Assembly: GCF_001625305.1 (NCBI RefSeq)
Contig: NW_017804009.1
Coordinates: 1,618,293 to 1,682,292 of the forward strand
DNA: 64,000 nt
Reading direction: 5' to 3'
Source: Branchiostoma belcheri
Lineage: Eukaryota > Chordata > Leptocardii > Amphioxiformes > Branchiostomatidae
Of the stretch, positions 30,126-40,467 are shown piece by piece; within the stretch, counting starts at the first letter, position 1, and every line of letters begins with the position of its first letter. The notes beneath the pieces were generated by a model. The model saw nothing but the letters and a program-made list of their open reading frames with translations, was not told the origin of the DNA and searched no databases. Position numbers and translations under genes: made by a program.

Positions 30126-32211
30126 ATGACTAGCACCAAGCGAAGAATTCGTCCGCCGTTAACCAAACGGCAACGCGGTCTCGCAAGTAACCGGCAAAGG
30201 AGATACAGGGCCCGTATTCATGTGGCTATGATCGATCGAAGTAAGAAAAGAAGGCAAACATACAAGTGCAGGTTATTCGACACCTTTGATAATTTTCATC
30301 AGGACGTTAAGAAGGCAAAGGTGAGGAATCTACCTATTAATATGCATAGAAAGCAGTACCCAAAATATGTATTGCACACCTAATAGATGCTCTACAATGC
30401 ATAAGTGGGTCAAGTTTTCCAAACGGACCTTACTTACTATCGATTATACATAACATTAATTAGTTTAACATATATCACCATCACATTATGAGCTTATAAC
30501 CTTTACATTGTCCAATGCACAGAACTATGGCAACACCAAGTACATGTATGTAATCCCTATAATATTGTTAACAGGCTTCAATCATTCATCAATGATAATA
30601 CTTATTCTATTATACAGGTAGAGCTTGTGATAGAAGGGGACGACAGATCACAGTATGTCGTATGGCCAAAGGGGGAAGACTTCACGAAGGATACCCCACC
30701 AACACAACCATTCCCAAGTCACGAGAAGTCACACGATCAAAAGTGGATCCAGAAATGGCTCCGTATCAAGTACAACATATCAGATGAAGCATACCATGAG
30801 ATTAGAATGATGGCACCAGACGCAGTCCCTCCTTTGTACAAGGTAAAGGAGGAAAGAATGGAACAAAACAAGATACTTGAAATCAAAACAGAGGTACTCT
30901 TGTGGGTTTTTGTGTATTTGGTACATATCATATATAGCTTAAATGTAAAACTGCCTAAATTAGTAATGACATCTTAGTAACATCACTTTAGTAATATTTA
31001 TAATCCCTAATATTTTACTTGGTAGATCCAAATTCTGGTTACCAATATTAATAATTAACACATTAGCTCTCCAGTAAAGAGTACGTAGCACAGGAGATTC
31101 TTTTCCAGAGACGTCTGGCTGGTCTGGAAAAGTTGAAGTGTGGCCTGAAGACGCTCAATTGTTTGCAGATGCTGCAAAGTGACCCAGAGTACTTTCGGTA
31201 GGTTTTCGTTGCGGCCAGCTTAACTTTTTGCTTGTTTTTTTTAACACTGCTGACCTAAGAACATTTATTTTGTGTCTGCCAAATGATTGCGGGTCACATG
31301 AAGTCTAATACTAAAAGAGAGTCCATGTGCAGAAATAATTAAAAATACCAGATCTATGAATCGACAATATCAGTCTTGTCACCTAAACAGATTTTTAAAT
31401 ACCATTTAACAGAAAAACCGATTCACAAAATGTGATGAATGTGACGACTTGAAAGACCTCCTGACCGAGAAGCTTATGGTGACTTCTTGTTTCATGCTGC
31501 CACCATCGGCATTAATTCAATGTTATTTTGTTCATGTTCATATATAGGCTGATGCCATAGAGCTTCTCACTTCTACTGTGACAACAACTATCAACAGCAT
31601 CATGGGGAAGTTTGACGATCTGCCAGTATCCCTTAAGCCATTGGCAACGGCAACAGCAGAAAAGCACAAACAGCTTTTCACGTTGTTTGCAAAGTGTCAC
31701 AAGGGATATACACGAAGCGAGCCAATGAATGAGGAGGCAGTCAAAAAACGTGGTTAGGTTCTACCACATGTACATCAACATTTGATTTAACTGAGCTTAG
31801 TCCACTTTTATACCACTGTTATCTGTTGTCATAGATATACTGGTACAACTATAATGCATTATTCTTGTTTTTCTGTGTCTTCCAGACGGTGATATAACAT
31901 CATTCATGGCGTACTACAGGGAACATGTGCCACAGGGTACGGTGACTGTGGAAATGCAAATGTTGGAAGATCATGTCGTACCGTTCTCGACTAGGGGGCA
32001 TCCCTGTGGCACTATGTACTTCCTGGAAGTCAATCCAGGGATGAAGTCCCGGGTAGCCTACAGATTTCATTTCCCTGACTTCAATCTTGGGGAGTTGGCC
32101 GACATCATGCGTATTGAGATCACCAACACGGGCCTGAGGTTGTCCCTCAAGGCAGAACAGGCCCTACCTGGAACTATTCTAAAGGCAACCACAAAAAAAG
32201 CAGAGATCTGA
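30126..32211 (+). pseudogene. Multi-exon transposase-like gene ending in MLEDHVVPF block
   Basis: Proposed exons: 30126-30320 (65 codons, basic N-terminus MTSTKRRIRPPLTKRQRGLA), 30618-30893 (92 codons, with IKYNISDEAYHEIRMM), 31094-31197 (EILFQRRLAGLEKLKC), about 31413-31500 (NRFTKCDECDDLKDLL), 31548-31752 (FDDLPVSLKPLATATAEKH, LFTLFAKCHKGY) and 31886-32211 (FMAYYREHVPQGTVTVEMQM, LEDHVVPF). Donors and acceptors are good, and phases agree for 1-2 (phase 0) and 5-6 (phase 1); the middle joins do not all agree. The family is one of uncharacterised spliced proteins of aquatic animals with 'MLEDHVVPFL...GEQGGESIH'. Here the sequence switches after VVPFSTRG to unrelated residues (FLEVNPGMKSRVAYRFHF), so the end is chimeric. 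Confidence 0.55.
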
Positions 32212-32349
32212 AATGAATGGCAGATTAGCCAGACTGGCAGTCATGGGGGCAGAAAAGAACGTGTATGCACGCTGCTACCCCAATGATGTTGATGGGTGTA
32301 AGACTATCACTGAAGAAGATCTGGAGGAGTCACTTAAGACCTTCCTGAG

Positions 32350-32545
32350 TGGTACATCTCCTCTCACATCTAAAATGGAGCAAACAAACAGCAAACAACT
32401 AATGGCGATGACATCCAACAAATTCACCTAATCTGAACCAGCCCCCACTGAGCCAAGGCACAGTCCCCGAAGTCTGGGTTTCCAAGAGGCTGGACAGCTA
32501 TAGGAATAGACCTGACCCTAAGTAACAACCCATATTTTTGTTGGA
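32350..32545 (+). repeat. Repeat R1, short copy
   Basis: GAACCAGCCCCCACTGAGCC and CACAGTCCCCGAAGTCTGGG plus TTTCCAAGAGGCTGGACAGC are shared almost unchanged with copies at 33.6, 34.35 and 55.98 kb. This copy also has the upstream GACATCCAACAAA word and ends in TTGGATGTTCTGTCAC. No coding or tRNA-like part was seen. Class unknown (SINE-like or the head of a longer non-autonomous element). Confidence 0.8.
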
Positions 32546-33203
32546 TGTTCTGTCACAAGCCAAATCAATTAATTTCAGTGTTACGTCAACAGCTTGCTCT
32601 GTCACCATTACCAGGCAATACAACTCACGAACAGGACAGCGTGTCACGGAGTAGACGAAGTAACGGTTGATTTAATAATTAATATCTAATCAATATAATT
32701 TCAACACTGAGGACATTCATGGTCATCCATTAATTCAAAGAGGAGTAAACAAGTCCCTTGAATTAGACCAAGGTTAAACAGAGTTGTAATCAGAGAGAGA
32801 GACGTTCTCTTGAATCAGTCTTCTCTTGAGCAGTGCAAGAGAGGCTCACACGCCAAGGTGTCCATGGATGGCGGAACAGCCCGAGCCCGTCGCAAAATAG
32901 ACTCTCGTCCAGTTGCAGGCAACGGAAAAACTGTTGCAGGTCATGTTAGCGAACCTGAACGAACAGGAGCGGGACTGCGCAGGGTGGTTCACTAACTCGT
33001 CCTCGAGAAAGACGAGTGCCGTCCGTACCCAGAACTTCATTAACTCTTGCAGAGCGACTACCCCATCATTTGATTCTGGTATCCACTATACAATGTATAC
33101 CTCTTACGCTTTGAATCACACAATTCAGCATATAAGAGGCTGCCAAGTTATGGCGCTGTATTTGTACATAATTGTAATTTGTGTTTTGAAATAAATCATT
33201 GAT
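32546..33203. other. No gene recognised
   Basis: Open frames at 32810-33194 contain a stretch reading LLQVMLANLNEQERDCAGWF without known motif. An AAATAAATCATTG end at 33190 may be a LINE tail. Confidence 0.3.
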
Positions 33204-33257
33204 AACCTTCGCACCTAGGACGGCGCATCGAACCTTCGCACCTAGGACGGCGCATCG
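33204..33257. repeat. Exact 27-bp tandem duplication
   Basis: AACCTTCGCACCTAGGACGG with CGCATCG occurs at 33204-33230 and 33231-33257. The GC-rich bases that follow (to 33450) resemble no known element. Confidence 0.92.
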
Positions 33258-33545
33258 TTAAAGCTAGGTCGTGTAAATGGGGTATCCCGGCCCTGGCGGG
33301 AAACGCTGGTCAAATTACTTTGCATTACTTGAGCTCAGGGGTGCCTTGACTTTCTTTGGCCCAGGGCGTACCTATGCCGAAGGGACTAGGCATGTCCCCG
33401 GTGGAAGGTGATATACCGGGCCCCGATCTGTCTCGTTCGCCAAGTCTATGACTCAATTCGCAACCTTGATACCTTTGCAAGTCCAAACAACAATGGGATC
33501 ATGCCAGAATTATGTCATTGTTGTGTAGTTGTAAAACTTTGGCAA

Positions 33546-33735
33546 CTAGAGCAAATAGCAGCAAACCACTAATGGTTCTGACATCCAACAAACTCATCTA
33601 AGCTGAACCAGCCCCCACTGAGCCAGTGGCACAGTCCCCGAAGTCTGGGTTTCCAAGAGGCTGGACAGCTGCAACAACAGGCGGTAGGCCTAAACCCTAA
33701 ATAACCCCTGATAGAAGCATGGTACTTCCTGAATA
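33546..33735 (+). repeat. Repeat R1, second short copy
   Basis: Starts at CTAGAGCAAATAGCAGC and includes the full conserved core at 33602-33672, followed by GGTAGGCCTAAACCCTAAAT. The next copy starts 610 bases further on. The DNA between them (33736-34339) is A/T-rich and shows no gene. Confidence 0.8.
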
Positions 33736-34339
33736 GAAAGGTGACAAATCAATGAGGATTAAAGAATAATCAAACGGCTGCCTTAAATACAGAAAGTCAA
33801 TGCACTAAATTCAGGAAAATAACAAGGAAAGATTGTAGCATTATGAAAGAAATTAGTAGAAGGGGAGGGCGCCAGGAAAGGCGAAAAAACACAAAAATTT
33901 ACCGAATAGTTGATTGATCCAAAATGTAATGTTTGCTTTATTCCCTAAGGATATTGTAAGGTATATCAAACTGAGAAACACTCTAGACAATATTTTGTTA
34001 AAAGCATAACTGCAAATTGCAATTCAGGACTGTGCAAAGTAAAGGTCTATTGTGTTCAAACGTGTTAAAACCAGCTGTAATGCTGTCATCTATTGAAATA
34101 AAATATCAAAGGAATATCTTTGGGGTCGAATGATAAATTTATGAGGCAAATAATGGTATAATGATAATGGTGTTGGTCTATTACGTTATAAAGCTTAGCA
34201 AAGAAATGCAAATTTTGATGATTCATTAACAAATGAGATCACACCTGTGTCTAAGCTAATCTGATTTAATTACCTGATTGACAATATGCAAATTCTGGTA
34301 ATCTCTTGTCAGGTGCTAGGACCACGCTTCAGGAAGACG

Positions 34340-36715
34340 CTCGGATCTAAGCTGAACCAGCCCCCACTGAGCCAGTGGCACAGTCCCCGAAGTCTGGGTT
34401 TCCAAGAGGCTGGACAGCTTTAACAGACGGTAGGCCTAAACCCTAAATAACCCCTGAGTTAGCTGGACGTTCTGTCACGAGTTTAACTTAAGATAATGAT
34501 TAGGAATTCCACGAGCCATCCCTTGTCTAATGAGATGTGTGCTATATGGGCTGGTCCTCGTAGCTCATCAATGTTGTTTGATGTCCATCTCAGGTGTTGC
34601 CCTGTTGAAAACACAAAGATGAAGAACAAAGATTAGTACTATTATACTCTGAAACTTTTCTTGACAGTTGGTAATGACCAGACAAGAAGGCATCAGTAGG
34701 TCAGGGTAGCTCGTAAACGGGATAATAACGTAAACAGTCATATACATGAATTGTAAATTTAGTGGAGAACTAGACTCTAGGAGCTCTACCATTCTCCCTT
34801 CTTTAACCCTCAACAGTACACCTTCCCGGACTGATTAATCTGTACACCTGGGGTCCGCGCGGACCCCAGAACAGTTTTTTTTGCTAATTTTTAGAAATTA
34901 TCAACATGCTACCAGCTCAATTGTGTTGCAAACTGATATGGGAACCTCTGTGTCCACATTACATACAAAAATCATAAATTTTGAACTTTTTCTATTTTTT
35001 GGTGAAGAAAAGAAGACGAGAAGAAATACCCGATTTTTAAACCCATTTCAGACTGAAGGGGCTTTTGAGGCCCAACTTTGATCTCAGATAGCGGCTAAAC
35101 GGCTTGCGCTAGAAGTATCAAATTTGGAGACCTTTCCTAAAATGTCTCTGGAAAAGAGTTCATATTAGTTTAATACTAGTAAGTTGATGTTTTTTTGTGT
35201 TGCCATGGCAACGGGTTTCTAGCAGGCAGTTTTTTTGAAAATAGAAGTAATTTTGGTTTAAACATAAAAATCTTCTGAGTTTTATATTAAATTACACTTC
35301 TTTTCCAACATTAATAACATCTTACATAATTAAATATAAGTTAATTCATTTCATATGCATAGAATATGCTAATTTGATGACGTCATTGGTCAAAATCCAA
35401 TATGGCGGACTATATTATTAGCTCTGACGTCATATGACGTGATAATTACACCAAAGTTATTAAAATTTAATTCTATTACTACACCATTCTCTGAAAACTT
35501 GGTAGACATACGATGAGTGCATAAAAACATATAAAAACGGAAATAAGGTAATGTATAAGAACGCCAGTGTATCCATTATGATCGAAAGCCGACTGGGGTC
35601 CGCGCGGACCCCAAAAGAAAATCAGATATAATTTTTTTTAATAAAAGGTTGAAACGGAGTTTTCTGCACTGTATTGAGAGACAACTTTGTGGGTGACAAT
35701 TACCTAAAATTTCAGAAAAAAATCTTAAGAAACAAAAAATATATTACAGAATATATAGTGCTGGGGTCCGCGCGGATCCCAGGTGTACTGTTTAGGGTTA
35801 AAACAACATTCTAAAACACATAAGTATCTTCTTCTTCAGTGAGACACTGAGATACTTTGTCACGTTGTGTCCAGTGTGCTATGGGTTTGGCACCCAGGCT
35901 AACTATAAACCGAGACTAAATAAACACAACCAATAAGAAATACATGTATGTATATCATGCTGTGTAATTCTTTGGAACAAGTCTTCCTAAAATATTGCCA
36001 AGTACACAGTTCTCTCCGCCAGCACGTAAACAAGATAATCCATCACAGATGTCAGCCGCGCCCAGCTTTACACATGAATCTCGGCAAATTTCGTCGTGAA
36101 CAAAAAAAATAGGCCACATAATTAATGTTCAAGCATACTACAAGAGGTTTAGAATAATAGTGAACTGGAGATTAAGGACGAACGGTTTGGACTCGGGACA
36201 AATGTTTGGACTAACTGACATGGTGGCGAGAGACATTCTACACAAACCGCCAGTAACTGAACACGGAGTGGCTCAACTAACGACAGAAACTTGTCGATAT
36301 TTACACAAAATGTACATACAAGTAACCATAGCATATCAAAGATTAATTCTACGTACAATGACCGTCACAAAAGCTGCAATTTGTTAAGATAAAAGTATCT
36401 GAAGAATATGGACTACCCACCTCTCTCACCGCCCTTCCTCTGCAACTAAAGCTGTGTGGTTGTGCGACGGAAAATTCTGCCTATATTCATCCGCCGCGGA
36501 GCTGGTCAGATGTCATGTGTACCAAAACTAAATTATACGAAACAAATATTGTCCTAATAACTACTTAACAAATATAACACGATAAGAAAATGGAGGCAAT
36601 TGTTTAAAAGCGATCACTTGTTACTAGATGCTCCGTTCTTGCGCGCACTACTTTCTGGCGGCACTTGTGTACATTCTGTCTGAGGAGGCCATACGGTGGC
36701 GTGGCCCAGTGAGGC
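34340..36715 (+). repeat. Repeat R1, long copy with a MITE inside
   Basis: After the conserved core (34350-34425) the homology with the 56 kb copy continues in blocks: CCTCGTAGCTCATCAATGTT (34557), CCAAGTACACAGTTCTCTCC (35998), GATAATCCATCACAGATGTC (36031), and AACACGGAGTGGCTCAACTA (36260). It ends at GGTGGCGTGGCCCAGTGAGG (36693). Without the inserted MITE the unit is about 1.4 kb. No frame in it is convincing, and no terminal inverted repeat was found. Confidence 0.8.
34807..35797. mobile_element. piggyBac-type MITE with TTAA duplication
   Basis: The element begins CCCTCAACAGTACACCT and ends AGGTGTACTGTTTAGGG, inverted repeats differing at one of 17 positions. It is flanked by TTAA at 34803-34806 and 35798-35801. 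CCC/GGG ends with TTAA target duplication are the mark of piggyBac elements. It is 991 bases long without a transposase, so it is non-autonomous. The copy of the surrounding repeat at 56.5 kb has a single TTAA (56537-56540) at the matching place. Inside, an 18-base palindrome occurs three times (see findings). Confidence 0.93.
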
Positions 36716-36834
36716 TCACTTAGGGTTTGTGCAGGTAATAGAAGATAGGTTTGGGGCTTCAACTGTCACATCCTGGGCTGTACACGAAGGCGAGGGAAGT
36801 TGCACACATTGAGGCCTTGCTGGACAGCAAAGCC

Positions 36835-36960
36835 CAAGATATCCACAGTCAAATGGAGTGACGGATAGAGCTGTGCAGACAATGAAACTCCTGTTTTAAA
36901 AAAAAGGCGTGAGCGGATAACAAAGACCCGTTTCTCGCGCTGCTGGTTGAGAGAGGTTCG
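36835..36960 (+). mobile_element. Ty3/Gypsy integrase scrap
   Basis: RYPQSNGVTDRAVQTMKLL is the 'YPQSNG..ER.VQT.K' phrase at the end of the Gypsy integrase core. DPFLALLVERG follows in another frame. Very short, old fragment. Confidence 0.75.
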
Positions 36961-36974
36961 TGGAGCAGTATCCG

Positions 36975-37150
36975 GCAGTGCTGAGCAGAGCGCCAGTGCA
37001 ACTACATGCGTGCCTCAATGGGGAAACAGCGGCCGAGCAACCTGGCACTCATGCATATCCACTACGACAAAGACAAATCTGGAGAAAGTATTCGATTGCT
37101 TTGCGCAACTCCACTCCCGCAGACTACAACTGGACAGCCTGTTACTCCGC
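36975..37150 (+). mobile_element. hAT-like C-terminal scrap
   Basis: PSNLALMHIHYDKDK and, after a one-base slip, NLEKVFDCFAQLHSRRLQLD match the C-terminal dimerisation end of zinc-finger/hAT-like proteins ('LA.LHIH.D.....V...FA..H.RR'). It directly follows the integrase scrap. Confidence 0.5.
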
Positions 37151-37164
37151 TAGGACAATTACAT

Positions 37165-37602
37165 GTAGTTTAAGAGTCTAAGTTAAGACTTAGATTGTTG
37201 AGACTGCTAAGGCTGTTATAGTTATAAGGTTAGAACATACATGTACTTATACCTGCATTAGGCCACTGTAGTGATGAGAACTAAATTAGGTATTAGGATT
37301 GCCCACGCATACCATAGTAATCGAGAACAGATGGTTACCCTCCTACAGTCACTGTATATGAACACCACATCATACTCTCCACCGGTCCGCGCAACGAGAC
37401 GAACCTGAGAAAAACGCCACCAGACCGACGTGGAGTCTAAACCCGCTCCTCTCGCCGTCTGCTTGGCTGTGGTTTCCGTGTTCATTGCCCAACATGGACG
37501 GGTTAGAGGACAACTCCCCCCACCTGTTAGAATACAGTCGTGTGAAAAGTCCCTCCGTGTGATGATTGATCACTACAAAACACTACAACTGGCGACGAGG
37601 AG
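37165..37602 (+). mobile_element. Possible LTR followed by primer-binding-like site
   Basis: A stretch from TGTAGTTTAAGAG to ...CACTACA is followed at 37588 by ACTGGCGACGAGGAG, similar to the start of the leader in several metazoan Gypsy elements. No second LTR was found in the window, so this is a weak call. Confidence 0.3.
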
Positions 37603-37854
37603 TACAGACGACCCTGCAAGACCCTCCTCCAGCAGAGGAGGTAGAAGAGCATGAGGAAGCGGAAGCCAAACTGTCCCGATCGGCGGACTAGAAACGGTAT
37701 AATACCGTTTCAAAACGGTACGAAACGTTTCGCCACAGAAAACGGTTCGCCTTTTAGACACAGGGGCGGAAGTGTTTCGGGCCGCCCGTGGCGCAGGATG
37801 TTTCTGACCCACAGTGACCTATGATAACCTTTGACAGCAAGCGCGCGGTTCAAA

Positions 37855-38298
37855 ATGGCAGGAGAAGAGGCGATTGTTTTTGTCGTACAGCAGTTCATGC
37901 TTTTCATACTTACTACCCGCATTTTCCTGCGCATGAGGCGACGCATAAGTAACCAGCGAAGGAGGAGGAGGAGGCGCATGTACATGGGCGGCCGGTACGC
38001 AGGTTTGAACCCGGCTGCAGGCCTACCAGCATTCACGGTCGAAGGCGATTCCAGCTCAACCGCGATCCGCTGGAAGAAGATTCCCCTCTGTTTTCTACAT
38101 GCGGAGTGCAGTGTGCTGGGGGATAGCAGTGCAAGGCGGAATAGACGGATACTCGCGATGTCCTGCACTTTCCCGAGTGCCTCTGGGTACATCACTGCAG
38201 ACCAGATGAAGAGGAGCTTCCTGCAAGGTGTTAGACAGTTAACGGCTTTCCCAGTAGAGTTAGAACGGATAACGGGGGAAAAACAATGCCGTAGGTGA
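37855..38298 (+). CDS. Hypothetical protein, hydrophobic then Arg-rich N-terminus
   Basis: The ATG at 37855 (CAAAATGG, good context) opens 147 residues. Residues 5-23 are hydrophobic (IVFVVQQFMLFILTTRIFL), followed at once by an Arg cluster (RRRRRRR at about 35-41) and MYMGGRYAGLNPAAGLPAF. PIF/Harbinger-like proteins of animals can start with a short helix and an Arg run, but no transposase core follows. It might also be an anchored signal sequence of a host exon. Unassigned. An imperfect palindrome (GAAACGGTATAATACCGTTTC) lies 140 bases upstream at 37691. Confidence 0.4.
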   Translation: MAGEEAIVFVVQQFMLFILTTRIFLRMRRRISNQRRRRRRRMYMGGRYAGLNPAAGLPAFTVEGDSSSTAIRWKKIPLCFLHAECSVLGDSSARRNRRILAMSCTFPSASGYITADQMKRSFLQGVRQLTAFPVELERITGEKQCRR

Positions 38299-38329
38299 AC
38301 TCATGATAGAAATATTGGGCGAGGCGAGG

Positions 38330-38590
38330 ACACAATGCACATTTAAAAGGCTCTCCTGTCAGAAACGTACGAATTGGGCGGCTGTGGTACCACATTGCAC
38401 TAATCATTTCAAGGACCTCTTTAAGGGTTTTGAACAAGAAGGTATTCTAGATACATTATCCGACTTGCACATCTTTGCACTTCATTTTGTATACCTACCA
38501 CTCATCAACTCAGCACTTGAAAACTGTAGAAATTGCTGGAATGACCACCCCATCCAGACATCAAATTACATATCCCCAGCACAACGTCTC
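38330..38590 (+). mobile_element. Integrase-like relic, copy 1
   Basis: CTNHFKDLFKGFEQEGILDT, LHIFALHFVYLPLINSALEN and CWNDHPIQTSNYISP match the C-terminal half of animal single-exon proteins with an integrase-type core ('F..LE..G.L......DLF.LH.VFLP.IN..L......WN.H...T..N.SP'). A second copy lies at 45.97 kb. Incomplete and broken. Confidence 0.55.
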
Positions 38591-38675
38591 TTTACCCAAG
38601 TTGACAGACCCGTTGGGTTATGTCTACACAGTAAAGAGACGATGTGCTGGCCCACACTGAGCTGCAGTAGTCAAG

Positions 38676-39017
38676 ATGACTGAAGGATACAAGGTAGACC
38701 CCACAGGGTCAAAGAAAGGACGAACCCCTTACATTTGGCGCGGCTCAGAAGAATCGAATACGACCTACACCGACACTCAGGTTATACATCTGTTAATGGA
38801 CATTTCAACGGGCCTCCAGTTGACGTCGAATCTTATCGAAAGTGAAGAAGACTGTTTAATCAGAATATGCAGGAAAGGAGAATTAAATATTCAGCAAGAA
38901 TGCATCGACGAGCTTTCCACGGCAGTCAGGACTTTTGAGCCAGATAATGGGAATGGAAGGGACACGTTTCTACTTGCGAAAGAAATAATCCAGGATCACC
39001 AGGCCCAGGATGACTAG
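38676..39017 (+). CDS. Unrecognised frame, 113 residues
   Basis: An ATG-to-stop frame of soluble character (VIHLLMDISTGLQLTSNLIE, NIQQECIDELSTAVRTF). Similar proteins with integrase-like C-termini often begin with a helical domain of this type, so it may be an N-terminal part in the wrong order, but this is a guess. Confidence 0.35.
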   Translation: MTEGYKVDPTGSKKGRTPYIWRGSEESNTTYTDTQVIHLLMDISTGLQLTSNLIESEEDCLIRICRKGELNIQQECIDELSTAVRTFEPDNGNGRDTFLLAKEIIQDHQAQDD

Positions 39018-39244
39018 CTGCCTTTATTTTCCATAGGACTTTTGACGCCAAATTGCATTATCATGCCACGTGTCTTTTTCTTCTAAAATATCTGTTTATC
39101 ATTTTTTTAAACGTCTAAGTCTGTTATGTTTAGCCTGGGTACCATCCTATTTGTTTGCCGGGGCTCCCACACTAACAACTTGTCGATGGTACCCAGGCTA
39201 TGTTACGTTTGTATCAGCTCTCTGGAGAACAGTATCGGACCCTG

Positions 39245-39800
39245 GCCAGAGGATCGGTCATCCTCGTCATCCCAGGTGCCATCACAGGGTGGTACCACTG
39301 CTGAAAAAAGGACGACAGGTGAACACAGAAGTGGATCGTCGCGACCAGATGTCCAGCCTTCCTCCGTATCCTCCCAGGCACCATCACAGGGTGGTACCAC
39401 TGCTGAAGAAGGGACGACAGGTGAACACAGAAGTGGATCGTCGCAGCCAGATGCCCAACCTTACTCCGTATCCTCCTAGGTGCTATCACAGGGTGGTACC
39501 ACTGCTGAAGAAAGGACGACAGGATAAGACAGAAGTGGATCGTCGCAGCCAGATGCCCAGCCTTACTCCGTATCCTCCTAGGTGCTATCACAGGGTGGTA
39601 CCACTGCTGAAGAAAGGACGACAGGTGAAGACAGAAGCGGATCGTCGCAGCCAGATGCCCAGCCTTACTCCGCATCCTCCCAGGTGCCATCACAGGGTGG
39701 TACCACTGCTGAAGAAAGAACGACAGGTGAAGACAGAAGTGGAACTTTTTCGCGGCCAGTTGTCCCATCTTCCTCTCCCTCCTGCTGGCAACCATGGAAT
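39245..39800 (+). repeat. 102-bp minisatellite, five copies, open in frame
   Basis: CACAGGGTGGTACCACTGCT starts at 39283, 39385, 39487, 39589 and 39691, an exact period of 102 (34 codons). One plus frame is open through all units for 282 residues (RCHHRVVPLLKKGRQV... type); another reads QGGTTAEERTTGEDRSGSS with two stops. Units are over 90% alike. Related units at 46.6-46.96 kb show that it belongs to a dispersed element. Confidence 0.9.
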
Positions 39801-40032
39801 CTCGGATGGTCCAGACCCGCTGTCCTTGACGATGGCCGTAAGTTTCAATACGACTGACATATCTACCAAGTTACAGGCATTGGTTACTTTTGGGGCGCAG
39901 CCCAAAAGGCTTAATTAGATACACATACACTAGCGCACAGCATGCTGGGTAAACAGCAGGAATCTCCTCAGTCCATTCTCGACACGCTGGCAACAGGGAG
40001 CAATTCTGTACTTTGAGGGAGCGATTCTGTAA

Positions 40033-40369
40033 GATGAAGAAAACTCGAGCGGATCGGAAGAAAAAGTGCCCGGGTTGCGGACAACCCACAGCCCTGCACG
40101 AGAAAGGGAAGGCCAACAACAACTGTCCCGGCCTGGATATCGACCCGTCCTCCGACTCGGAAGCTGGCTCGGAGACGACGCCGGGGAGCGCTCCTCCAGC
40201 TCTCCCCGCTACCTTACAGGCAACGATGGACTCCCTCAAAAAGAAGGAAGAACTGCAGAAGCTGTTGGACCTGAAGCGACTACAAACAGAGGTCCGTCAG
40301 ATGGAAGAGCAGTTGTCTGGCCTAGGCATAGCCTTGCAATGTTTTCATGAACGTGCTGGCGTCTCTTAG
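40033..40369 (+). mobile_element. Zinc-knuckle and coiled-coil protein, retroelement type
   Basis: An uninterrupted frame starts MKKTRADRKKKCPGCGQPT, with a C-x2-C-x6-H-x9-C knuckle near residue 20-42. It continues with an acidic Ser-rich linker and ends in a leucine-rich coiled coil (SLKKKEELQKLLDLKRLQTE). Gag-like or ORF1-like proteins of marine invertebrate retroelements have this layout. It appears whole as a small frame, but no polymerase accompanies it. Could be a domesticated gene. Confidence 0.5.
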
Positions 40370-40467
40370 GTATACTAACCCTAATGATTTTTGGAATTTG
40401 GTAACCCAGATTTAGGCACTTTTGGAATTGGAATGTACATGTAGTTAATGCCTTTTTTTTATTGCAG

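Noticed and set aside
32436-32520. R1 core as a structured RNA gene
   Set aside because: The core is GC-rich and conserved in four copies, but I could not find a stable stem or Pol III boxes; dispersal as part of a longer repeat explains it.
36149-36387. Overlapping frames of 69 and 75 residues
   Set aside because: They lie in repeat R1, and the paralogous copy at 56.8 kb does not keep either frame.
39214-39795. 193-residue minus-strand frame in the 102-bp array
   Set aside because: It is open only because the repeat period is a multiple of three; the composition (His/Phe/Leu repeats) and the lack of any motif suggest a shadow.
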